From assembly GCA_021163705.1 (NCBI GenBank), contig JAGGTO010000021.1, positions 1-13,319 of the forward strand: 13,319 nucleotides of DNA. Direction: 5' to 3'. The notes below the pieces were generated by a model, which was not told the origin of the DNA, did no database searches, and was given only the letters and a program-made list of their open reading frames with translations. Shown piece by piece: positions 1 to 6,070 of the stretch (position 1 is the first letter of the stretch; every line of letters begins with the position of its first letter). Made by a program: the position numbers and the translations under genes. The stretch comes from Thermoplasmata archaeon (lineage in GTDB: Archaea > Thermoplasmatota > Thermoplasmata > Thermoplasmatales > Aciduliprofundaceae).

Positions 1-704
1 AAAACCTGCAGATCATGTTCGTATCTCTCATAATTTTTGTGCTTCTAATGACTGGAATAACAGCCTATCCATTTATGGAGAAAATAGAGCATCCAAAACA
101 GCAGGGTGTGCATCCTGTGGTTATGAGCGGGATAAAATGGTTAGTGGCAAATGGAAACAGAAATTATACTGTGGCAACCGATCATCTCATAGGAGCCATA
201 ATTGAGGCTTATGGTTTCAACTCAAGCTTTGATTATAATTATAAGCTCTGGAATTCAACCACCTGGAAAGATTGTCTGTGGGAATTAACAGGATTAAATG
301 GAACCTATCCTCCAATTGGATATGTGATAATTTCCAGCAGTATGTATGAGCTGGGAGTCTATGGATTTAACGAATCAAAAAATCCCTTAGAGCCACCTGT
401 ATGGATGGGAGAAAAGGGGTATGAAAAATTCAAAGAGGAGCCATTCAAGCTCGTGTTTAGAAATGCTACCGCCAATAACGATGTATGGGTTGAAATTTAT
501 GTTGTTGATTGGAAATACATAGAGAGCCAGGTAAATATAAGTGAATACATAAACAATACAAAAAATAGTGAAAAGGGTTATACCCCGTGGTATTCCCACA
601 GGGATTTTTTGAATTTCTCGATTTCCTGTTCCAGTGAATTCAGCTTATCCTTATTCACTTCTATCCCTGCTATCTTCATTATGAATAGCAGAGATTTCAG
701 GTGA
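1..704 (+). CDS. Membrane-anchored protein with glycosylatable ectodomain, C-terminal part (5' end outside window)
   Basis: The frame is open to the left edge, so the gene probably begins outside the window; the first ATG is at 15. A single hydrophobic segment (about residues 2-20 from that ATG) is followed by a hydrophilic domain with eight N-X-S/T sequons (NYT, NSS, NST, NGT, NES, NAT, NIS, NNT). This layout fits the last membrane helix and external domain of a multi-pass protein. A membrane glycosyltransferase or oligosaccharyltransferase-like protein is possible, but no diagnostic motif is visible and I do not recognise the family. The last 42 or so codons (578-704) are antisense to the well-supported arlCE gene and read like shadow sequence. 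A one-base change in the A6 run at 560-565 would expose TAG-TGA at 566-571, so the natural end may lie near 568. Confidence 0.6.
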   Translation, partial: NLQIMFVSLIIFVLLMTGITAYPFMEKIEHPKQQGVHPVVMSGIKWLVANGNRNYTVATDHLIGAIIEAYGFNSSFDYNYKLWNSTTWKDCLWELTGLNGTYPPIGYVIISSSMYELGVYGFNESKNPLEPPVWMGEKGYEKFKEEPFKLVFRNATANNDVWVEIYVVDWKYIESQVNISEYINNTKNSEKGYTPWYSHRDFLNFSISCSSEFSLSLFTSIPAIFIMNSRDFR

Positions 705-1567
705 TCCTCCGCGCTCAGTCTCCAATCTTCCACCTTCTTGTATATCTTAGGCCTCGGTGTCTTTATGGTTCCCTCGGGCATCTCTATTTCAGCCTCAATC
801 TCCTCCTCTGGGAAGTATTTTGTGACATCCTGTATCTCTCCTCTGGCGTAGGCCATTATCTCAGATTTCACTTCTTTGCTTATCCATCCTATGTCCACAT
901 AGTAGTCCAGGAGGAGGGTTATTCTATCCCTCTTCACTCTCTCAAACAGGAACTCGATCCAACGCATCAGCAGTACGATGGTATAGTAGTCCTTCTTGAT
1001 ATGCGTGAGTATGGGCCTTCCGAATTTCTCTCTTCTTCCCTCTTCTTCCTCTTCCCTCTTCTCCTCGAGAGTGAATTTTTCGGTGGGCTGCTCTTGAAAG
1101 AATGTCTCTCTCTCGCTAGTTCTCTTCTCGGGTATGGAGGGCACCTCACTGGGAATCACGGTCTCTTCTGAAATTTCGGGAATTGGAGGAACCTCTTTTC
1201 TCTCTCCCATATCTATGAAGGGATTGATCCTCTGTGAAACTACCTCGTAGATGTCTAGCAATCTCTTGATATTATCCTGAAGCTCTTCATTGATCTTCCT
1301 GATCTCATTGATCTCATTTTGCAGAGAGCCGATCATTGAGTCATGGCGCTCCAATTTTGTTTGAAACTCATCAACTTTTCTGGCGAGATCGTCGATCTTT
1401 ACTGCAATATCTTCTATTCCCGAACCTTTAAGCACATCTCCTATTATGCTCTGTATGTCGCTTTCTCCTACATTCTCTGTTATCTCTGCAAGCTCCGGGA
1501 GTTCTGCAGCCTCTGGCTTTTTCTCTGTTCTCTTCCCTTTTTTCTTCTTCTTAAATAGCGCTGCCAT
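578..1567 (-). CDS. flaCE: Archaellum accessory protein, ArlC/ArlD-E fusion
   Basis: Cytoplasmic protein of the archaellum motor; in Euryarchaeota the ArlC/D/E proteins form a ring around the motor and link it to chemotaxis signalling. Residues are counted from ATG 1567 (329 aa). There is a very basic start (KKKKKGKR), a heptad-like coiled coil at about 55-105, and the ArlC hallmark IYEVVSQRINPF at 106-117. An acidic, low-complexity linker spans about 120-185. The ArlD/E domain follows with LLLDYYVDIGWIS and AYARGE (about 190-245), then a C-terminal segment with AEDHLKSLLFIMKIAG. A TTG 15 nt further upstream is open in frame, but ATG 1567 has GGAGGTGAT four nt before it and is the likely start. 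It lies 71 bp downstream of arlB and is probably cotranscribed. No arlF, G, H, I or J follows; the next gene is convergent. Confidence 0.9.
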   Translation of the reverse strand: MAALFKKKKKGKRTEKKPEAAELPELAEITENVGESDIQSIIGDVLKGSGIEDIAVKIDDLARKVDEFQTKLERHDSMIGSLQNEINEIRKINEELQDNIKRLLDIYEVVSQRINPFIDMGERKEVPPIPEISEETVIPSEVPSIPEKRTSERETFFQEQPTEKFTLEEKREEEEEGRREKFGRPILTHIKKDYYTIVLLMRWIEFLFERVKRDRITLLLDYYVDIGWISKEVKSEIMAYARGEIQDVTKYFPEEEIEAEIEMPEGTIKTPRPKIYKKVEDWRLSAEDHLKSLLFIMKIAGIEVNKDKLNSLEQEIEKFKKSLWEYHGV

Positions 1568-1571
1568 TTTT

Positions 1572-1580
1572 ATCACCTCC
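1572..1580 (-). promoter_or_regulatory. Strong Shine-Dalgarno site of arlCE
   Basis: The minus strand reads GGAGGTGAT followed by four A residues and ATG. This near-perfect anti-16S complement decides the arlCE start at 1567 over the in-frame TTG at 1582. Confidence 0.8.
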
Positions 1581-1638
1581 AAGGTTCAAAGTTTATCACT
1601 AGTGCTCTGGTGCACTGGTACAAAGAAAGTGAAAGAGA

Positions 1639-2232
1639 TCAGTAGAGGTCTACGTAATCTGTTGTTAGAGTTGCAGGAATCATGAATGCGGTATAGGTCG
1701 GCACACCATGCTTGGGTATCAGCTGAAGCGTTACATCGGTCTGCGGACCAAGACTCAGGCCTGCAGCAGTTGCATTTATCACTATTTTAACTATATCTCC
1801 CTGCGTCATTACATACTGGTCATCCCAGTTCTGGGGCGACATGTCTCTAAGGCTGCTGGCAGTGAAGTGAGTTGCATCAGCGGCGCTACTGTCAAAGGTA
1901 AGCGTAACATCCGTACTTCCATCGGTAATCTCTATAAGCACATCGTTCATATCTATAGAGGGGCTACCTGCAAGCAGGCCAACCTTGATTTCAATTGTTC
2001 TGACCTTCGGTGCGCTGAGATTCACTATACCTCCAATATGTATCACCTTGAAGCCAGTGGCAACATCCTGAATAGCTACATTACCCGTTTCCTCTGCCTG
2101 CTGCTGCAGCTGGTACGCTGTCTGGATGAGCACTGTTGCAGCCACTGCAGCAACGATGATCATCGCTATGAAGATTATCAATGTTCCTATGCCGAATTCG
2201 CCTTTTTCCTTCTTATTCCATATCTTCTTCAT
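1639..2232 (-). CDS. arlB: Archaellin (archaeal flagellin), filament subunit
   Basis: Structural subunit of the archaellum filament, 197 aa. The N-terminus shows a class III signal peptide: a short basic leader with cleavage expected after G14 (KGEFG|IGTL), then the conserved hydrophobic helix IGTLIIFIAMIIVAAVAATV that packs the filament core. The family pattern QLQQQAEETG follows the helix. A variable beta-rich outer domain fills the rest, with an NLS sequon at residue 71 and a later NAT sequon, so the subunit is probably N-glycosylated. ATG 2232 is preceded by GAGGTGAT with a 5-nt spacer. It has its own TATA-like promoter and is followed by arlCE. Processing is expected from the peptidase at 9911-10765. 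Only one archaellin gene is present here, whereas many Euryarchaeota have tandem copies. Confidence 0.95.
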   Translation of the reverse strand: MKKIWNKKEKGEFGIGTLIIFIAMIIVAAVAATVLIQTAYQLQQQAEETGNVAIQDVATGFKVIHIGGIVNLSAPKVRTIEIKVGLLAGSPSIDMNDVLIEITDGSTDVTLTFDSSAADATHFTASSLRDMSPQNWDDQYVMTQGDIVKIVINATAAGLSLGPQTDVTLQLIPKHGVPTYTAFMIPATLTTDYVDLY

Positions 2233-2249
2233 TTTTCATCACCTCGGGT

Positions 2250-2269
2250 CTCTCTTTTTTCGGAGAGAG
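2250..2269 (-). promoter_or_regulatory. Short hairpin in the arlB 5' leader
   Basis: Arms 2250-2255 (CTCTCT) and 2264-2269 (AGAGAG) form a 6-bp stem with an 8-nt loop. It lies between the putative promoter and the Shine-Dalgarno site at 2238-2245. It could affect leader stability or translation of this presumably abundant mRNA, but the stem is short and may be chance. Confidence 0.3.
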
Positions 2270-2304
2270 CCTTATTCAGGCTCCAAGAATAAAATGAAGA
2301 AAGG

Positions 2305-2318
2305 GTTTTTAAATATTT
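2305..2318 (-). promoter_or_regulatory. Putative TATA box of the arlB-arlCE transcript
   Basis: The minus strand reads AAATATTTAAAAA, a good archaeal TATA element. Transcription would start near 2280 and give a leader of about 48 nt that includes the hairpin and the Shine-Dalgarno site. A second AT-rich candidate (TTTTTATAG) lies at about 2331-2339. Confidence 0.55.
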
Positions 2319-2348
2319 AGTTTCAATTCTATAAAAATGATTAGAATT

Positions 2349-2385
2349 AATGATTCTCAGGCCATAATCTCAGAGAAGAATCATT
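2349..2385 (-). repeat. 9-bp perfect inverted repeat at the end of the propeller gene
   Basis: Arms 2349-2357 (AATGATTCT) and 2377-2385 (AGAATCATT) are perfect complements separated by 19 nt. The right arm covers the propeller-gene stop codon. As RNA it would fold into a terminator-like hairpin, but a good U tract does not follow directly. AATGATT also recurs at 2336-2342, so the repeats could instead be protein-binding half-sites upstream of the arlB promoter. Confidence 0.4.
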
Positions 2386-5242
2386 TTTTGAGCTTAAATT
2401 TGTAAATTAGAATACCTCCAACTGCCCCAGCAGCAATTCCAATGTAGAGTATGTTTCCCAGAATGAAGGATAGCATCTGGTCCAGGAAGCTCTTCTTTTT
2501 AATTCCCACAAAGAATTTTTCCTCCATCGTGCGGTTGAGCCCAGATGCAGAGGTAAAATGCATCAATACACTATGTGTTCCCTCTTTGAGAGGTGTGGTG
2601 AGAATTGCCACAAGATATGCAGTTTCATTGGGCTTCAGATAGATGGCAGTTTCATTTGTGTAATTTTTTCCCTGGTAAGAGATGAGCCAGGTGGCATTGA
2701 GATTGATTGTTCCAACTTGAATTTTAACTACATCGGGGGCATTTCCCTCGTTCTTGATTTCAATCCCAAATTTTATAGAGGTACCTTCCTGAATTTTTTC
2801 AATGTTGATCTTTATAAAATGTCTCTCTTCAACGCTGAGCTTAACTTGCAGGCTCTGGAGTGTTATATTATCATGGAGAATGTTGATATAAAGTGGGTAT
2901 GTTCCGGCCATAAGAGTTGGAGGGAGATAAACATTAAACACTACACTTGCATTTTCCTGGGGCTGCAAAAAAAGATGGGAGGAGGACATCATCGTGAATG
3001 ATGATATCTCACCTGATAGATTTAGATTGAAAAGAGTGGCTATATTTCCCGTATTCTTAATACTGGCAGTTATTCTATAAGATTCCTCCTTTTTCACGAT
3101 GGATAATATCTCGGCAGAGACTGCATAAACGGGCTTAACAACCAGAACTATATTTGCATATCTTGTAATCGTGGATGAATGGATGGTTATATTCACCATA
3201 TTTTTCTCATAGGCAGGAGTATTTTGGGGAACATATATTTTGAGCTTATATTCCCATGCATCTCCCGGGTTAAGGGTAATATTCTCTCCTCCTCCCTGGA
3301 AAGGCCAGGGTTTATCTTCTCGGAATGATAGAAAGTAGGTTTCCCGAGAATTTCCATTGTTATAGAGGGAGATATTGATATACCCCCATTTTCCTGGCTG
3401 TATCTCAATTCTCGGAGTGAATCCTATGGTAAGATTGCTAAATGGCAGTACATATCCGGATATTTTTCTCTCTACAAATCTATGGGTTTGGAGTGAGGTA
3501 ACATTTATAAAAAATTCATAACTTGAGGAGAGAATGCATGAAAATGCTTCTATTTCCATTATTATCTCTCTTCTCTCTCCAGGAGTAACATTCTCTACGA
3601 TTTTGCTGTAGTTAAGAGAGAAGAAGGAGGTATTGTAGGTGATGCTTACACTATAGTTATCCTCCCAGTTCCCCTCGTTGATTATATAGAAAGATACATT
3701 CTTTCTCTCTCCAGCCTCAATGGTGAAGTTTGATACCTCAATTTGGAATGAAAAGGATTTTACGAATATACTCTGAGATTTGAAGTTATCCCCCTCGCTG
3801 TACTCCACTATGTAATTTTTGGGATCAAGATAAACTGTAATGTTATGGGTACCGGGAGAAAGTGTAAAATTTAGTGATATTCTCTTCTCCATCTCAATAA
3901 AAATTGCGCTGTATATCATCTCATTATCCTCTGAACATACACAATATTCCACAGTAAGTGGAAATGTTGATTGAAAGGTTGCTGAGAGAGTTAAATTTTC
4001 TCCAATCTCTTTTATGGATAACTTTTTAACCTGAAGATTTGGAAACTCACCGCTTCTGAAGTAAAGGTATCTTCTTCCATTTATATCTTTCTCCCAGACT
4101 ATACCTATGCTTCTCTCGCCAGTATCCATCGCTGGATTGAAGGCCTTTTCCTCACTTATGTTGAATATCTCTCCCCTTCTCCCTCCATTTAAATTGAAGG
4201 AGGAGAATCTAACAGTTCCCTGAGGAATATCGTTCCATACCACAAACATGGCATCATCTCTCACATTGAGGGATGGTAGAATGGAGTCCTTTGAATCTAG
4301 GGGGGTTAAATTTTTATCGTCAATGACGGTATCACCCACAGAATTGAGCTGTGTGTAGATTATTTCGTAGGCCAGATCTTCCCGGGAGCAGGAAAATGTT
4401 AGGTAGAGAGAATTATTGTAATAAAAAGCATCAAGAGTGCTCTGTGGTGAAACAATACTTATCTTTTTAACCCCAGTTAAGAATTTTCCATCCAGAGAGA
4501 GCTTGCGATAGAGGAGACTGTATCCAGGCACACTTTTCACATCGATCCAGAAAATATGTGAATTCTCCTGCCTATCTACCACTATATTCGGACGAATTGA
4601 GTCGCTTTTATCAGAGGATACATCCTTGATGGAGCCTTTTGGGTTGCCATTTTTATCTATGAGCTCATACATGATATCCCAGTTTCCATTTCTATCATCC
4701 TGCCATACAAGATGGAGGTTTCCATAGTAATCAATTGTAATTTTGGGATCTGTGCAGTTATAGTCTCCCTGAACAATGGGTTTTGGAGGTACTTCTATCA
4801 TAATATTTTCATCGGTATAAGAAATTCGTGAGAAATATATTGCCCAGTGTGAATTTACAAGTCTCTGCCATACTATGAACACGGTATTTTGGGTGCTTAC
4901 CATTGAGGGATTAATGTCATCTCCATCGTATTTAGTTATGCGTGTATCATTCAAAAGCTTGAAGCCATCAAGATTTACCTTCAGATAGTATATTTCCCAG
5001 TTTCCATCCCTCTTATCCTGCCATACTATGTGGTAGTTTCCCACGCCGTCCCTGGCTATCTGGGGATTTCTGGAATCTCCTATCCAGGTGAGTCTCTCAG
5101 TAGGATGCCATTTTATACCATCCCTTATCTCATAACCGGAATTTAAGTTCTGAGCAATAGAATGCGGAGTAATGCTGGGAAATATGAGTGTGGAGAGAAG
5201 TAACAAAAGCAAAAACTCAGAGAATGGTTGTTTCCACATCAT
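2381..5242 (-). CDS. Exported surface protein: seven-bladed propeller, CARDB/Ig-like domains, C-terminal anchor
   Basis: Large surface protein, 953 aa from ATG 5242, which follows GGAG by about 6 nt; ATG 5239 and ATG 5254 are alternatives. A Sec-type signal peptide spans 1-30 (leucine-rich core, cleavage likely after SIA). Seven repeats start near residues 58, 111, 165, 216, 268, 321 and 369, about 52 residues apart, with the pattern NPxIxxD..GNxHxVWQDxRxGNWxIxY, as in sialidase/BNR-type propellers. A CARDB-like module (about 405-490, ending HNITVYLDPKNYIVEYSEGDN) and three or four beta-sandwich repeats with 'NEGN/NTGN' signatures follow to about 910. A transmembrane helix lies at about 924-946 with tail KFKLKK. 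Sequons are abundant. Catalytic sialidase residues are not evident, so adhesion, ligand binding or S-layer association is more likely than catalysis. It overlaps the upstream regulator gene by 26 bp. Confidence 0.85.
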   Translation of the reverse strand: MMWKQPFSEFLLLLLLSTLIFPSITPHSIAQNLNSGYEIRDGIKWHPTERLTWIGDSRNPQIARDGVGNYHIVWQDKRDGNWEIYYLKVNLDGFKLLNDTRITKYDGDDINPSMVSTQNTVFIVWQRLVNSHWAIYFSRISYTDENIMIEVPPKPIVQGDYNCTDPKITIDYYGNLHLVWQDDRNGNWDIMYELIDKNGNPKGSIKDVSSDKSDSIRPNIVVDRQENSHIFWIDVKSVPGYSLLYRKLSLDGKFLTGVKKISIVSPQSTLDAFYYNNSLYLTFSCSREDLAYEIIYTQLNSVGDTVIDDKNLTPLDSKDSILPSLNVRDDAMFVVWNDIPQGTVRFSSFNLNGGRRGEIFNISEEKAFNPAMDTGERSIGIVWEKDINGRRYLYFRSGEFPNLQVKKLSIKEIGENLTLSATFQSTFPLTVEYCVCSEDNEMIYSAIFIEMEKRISLNFTLSPGTHNITVYLDPKNYIVEYSEGDNFKSQSIFVKSFSFQIEVSNFTIEAGERKNVSFYIINEGNWEDNYSVSITYNTSFFSLNYSKIVENVTPGERREIIMEIEAFSCILSSSYEFFINVTSLQTHRFVERKISGYVLPFSNLTIGFTPRIEIQPGKWGYINISLYNNGNSRETYFLSFREDKPWPFQGGGENITLNPGDAWEYKLKIYVPQNTPAYEKNMVNITIHSSTITRYANIVLVVKPVYAVSAEILSIVKKEESYRITASIKNTGNIATLFNLNLSGEISSFTMMSSSHLFLQPQENASVVFNVYLPPTLMAGTYPLYINILHDNITLQSLQVKLSVEERHFIKINIEKIQEGTSIKFGIEIKNEGNAPDVVKIQVGTINLNATWLISYQGKNYTNETAIYLKPNETAYLVAILTTPLKEGTHSVLMHFTSASGLNRTMEEKFFVGIKKKSFLDQMLSFILGNILYIGIAAGAVGGILIYKFKLKK

Positions 5243-5513
5243 ACTTTTCTCCATCTGCAACCATGCTTATCCTCAGCTTGTTCTCCTCAAAGTCCATGAG
5301 TGCGTTGAAATCCTCAATTTTGGATCTATATTTCACCCTCTTTCCTATCTTTTCTTCTTTAAGGAGACCTATCTCCACAAGCTTCTTTATTCTTCTGTAA
5401 CATACCGTTACGGGTATATTGTATTCCCTGCTTAGCTCTCTTATACCCTTGGCTTTGGTGGATGTGCCCAGCAGTATCTGCGAAGAATAACGATCCATAA
5501 ATATGCTCACCAT
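5217..5513 (-). CDS. Winged helix-turn-helix transcriptional regulator
   Basis: Small DNA-binding protein, 98 aa. A winged-helix fold of the ArsR/MarR-like type is suggested by helices and recognition motif KGIRELSREYNIPVTVCYRR followed by IKKLVEIGLL and a basic wing (KEEKIGKRVKYR). ATG 5513 is preceded by GGAGGTGA with a 5-nt spacer, which favours it over the in-frame ATG at 5534. The gene overlaps the start of the propeller gene by 26 bp, which suggests an operon and translational coupling, so the propeller gene is its most obvious target. It resembles the divergent gene at 5738-6070 through most of its length (MDxY, IRE(L/I), YRRIKKL/YRKIKEL, GL(L/I)K, KRxKYRS/KRYKLYRS, NKLRI/DKLRI). No ligand-binding cysteines are evident. 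A role in archaellum control is only a possibility. Confidence 0.85.
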   Translation of the reverse strand: MVSIFMDRYSSQILLGTSTKAKGIRELSREYNIPVTVCYRRIKKLVEIGLLKEEKIGKRVKYRSKIEDFNALMDFEENKLRISMVADGEKYDVETTIL

Positions 5514-5518
5514 GGTTT

Positions 5519-5526
5519 TCACCTCC
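5519..5526 (-). promoter_or_regulatory. Shine-Dalgarno site deciding the regulator start
   Basis: The minus strand shows GGAGGTGA five nt before ATG 5513, which supports this start over the ATG 21 nt upstream. Confidence 0.75.
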
Positions 5527-5551
5527 AAACTCATAATTGAACATTTGAGAT

Positions 5552-5621
5552 ATGCTTATTAAATTTTTTGGAAAAATTTTTATAAAATAATATTGATTAT
5601 TTAGTATCATCGATGCTTATC
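5552..5621. repeat. Recurring ATAAGCAT/ATGCTTAT words in the divergent regulator region
   Basis: ATGCTTAT occurs at 5552-5559 and 5613-5620 in the intergenic region, on both sides of the TATA box of the minus-strand operon. The 10-mer CATGCTTATC also occurs at 5262-5271 (end of the first regulator gene) and, inverted as GATAAGCATG, at 5741-5750 (second codon of the second regulator gene). Four copies in under 500 bp suggest operator sites, although two are inside coding sequence. Confidence 0.4.
5577..5587 (-). promoter_or_regulatory. Putative TATA box of the regulator-propeller operon
   Basis: The minus strand reads TTTTATAAAAA. Transcription would start near 5550-5555 and leave a leader of about 40 nt containing the Shine-Dalgarno site. 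An ATGCTTAT word at 5552-5559 falls on the predicted start point. Confidence 0.5.
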
Positions 5622-5695
5622 ATCTTTTATTTCCATTTCAAATTCCCAAAGAATGATATCTCTCATAATTATCCCTAAAGAAAATGGCTTCGAAA

Positions 5696-5705
5696 GTTTT
5701 AAAAA
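5696..5705 (+). promoter_or_regulatory. Putative TATA box of the second regulator gene
   Basis: The AT-rich element GTTTTAAAAA lies 33-42 nt upstream of ATG 5738 and would give a very short leader. This position supports ATG 5738 over the more upstream in-frame ATGs at 5684 and 5705. Confidence 0.5.
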
Positions 5706-5711
5706 TGGTAC

Positions 5712-5730
5712 CCCCAATCTTCTGTTGGGG
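5712..5730. promoter_or_regulatory. CCCCAA-N7-TTGGGG palindrome, candidate operator
   Basis: Perfect 6-bp arms at 5712-5717 and 5725-5730 are separated by TCTTCTG. The element sits between the TATA box and the start codon, at the predicted transcription start, where a bound dimer would block RNA polymerase. Its G+C arms stand out from the AT-rich surroundings. It could alternatively act as an RNA hairpin in a longer leader. Confidence 0.45.
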
Positions 5731-5737
5731 ATGCAAT

Positions 5738-6070
5738 ATGGATAAGCATGCTCTGGCTATGGTATTAATGGATGAGTATAATCTGAAAATACTGGCTGCC
5801 TCTGCTCTTAAGCCAATGTCTGTCAGGGAAATAGCCTACAAATTTGATATTCCGCTTGCAAGTGCATACAGAAAGATCAAAGAACTAGAGAGCTTTGGTC
5901 TTATAAAGGTTGAAGATACAAAGCTCACTCCCGATGGTAAGCGATACAAACTGTATCGCTCGCAGGTTGAGAATTTTGAAGTATCTTACCATCGGGATAA
6001 GTTGAGGATAAAACTGCATATTAAATGGCAGGAGCCGGAGATAATTGAGAGAAACATACTTACCTCATAA
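5738..6070 (+). CDS. Winged helix-turn-helix transcriptional regulator, paralogue of the divergent neighbour
   Basis: DNA-binding protein, 110 aa from ATG 5738. The winged-helix core is MSVREIAYKFDIPLASAYRK, then IKELESFGLI and a wing with KLTPDGKRYKLYRS. It aligns almost end to end with the 98-aa regulator on the other strand, with a few more residues in the wing. The ATG at 5684 would add 18 residues, but that stretch contains the TATA box and the palindrome and has no match in the paralogue, so the shorter form is preferred. Its C-terminal stop overlaps the convergent epimerase gene by 11 bp. The palindrome in front of it suggests autoregulation or cross-regulation with its paralogue; this is an inference. 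Confidence 0.85.
   Translation: MDKHALAMVLMDEYNLKILAASALKPMSVREIAYKFDIPLASAYRKIKELESFGLIKVEDTKLTPDGKRYKLYRSQVENFEVSYHRDKLRIKLHIKWQEPEIIERNILTS

Noticed and set aside
701..1171. Long plus-strand reading frame opposite arlCE, and similar ones at 1343-1685
   Set aside because: Low-complexity Ser/Leu/Phe-rich translations caused by the purine-rich coding strand of arlCE, whose motifs are recognisable on the minus strand.
1568..1582. TTG start extending arlCE by five residues
   Set aside because: The extension covers the perfect Shine-Dalgarno sequence of the ATG at 1567.
1597..1616. Small inverted repeat (AGTGC...GCACT) between arlB and arlCE
   Set aside because: Only 5 bp of stem; too weak to call a terminator, although the minus strand is T-rich just before it.
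1708..2292. 194-codon plus-strand frame opposite arlB
   Set aside because: It is antisense to an unambiguous archaellin, is Cys/His-rich without motif, and has no promoter or ribosome-binding site.
5684..5737. 18-residue N-terminal extension of the second regulator containing two cysteines
   Set aside because: It overlaps the TATA box and palindrome and has no counterpart in the paralogue; the cysteines are not taken as a metal site.
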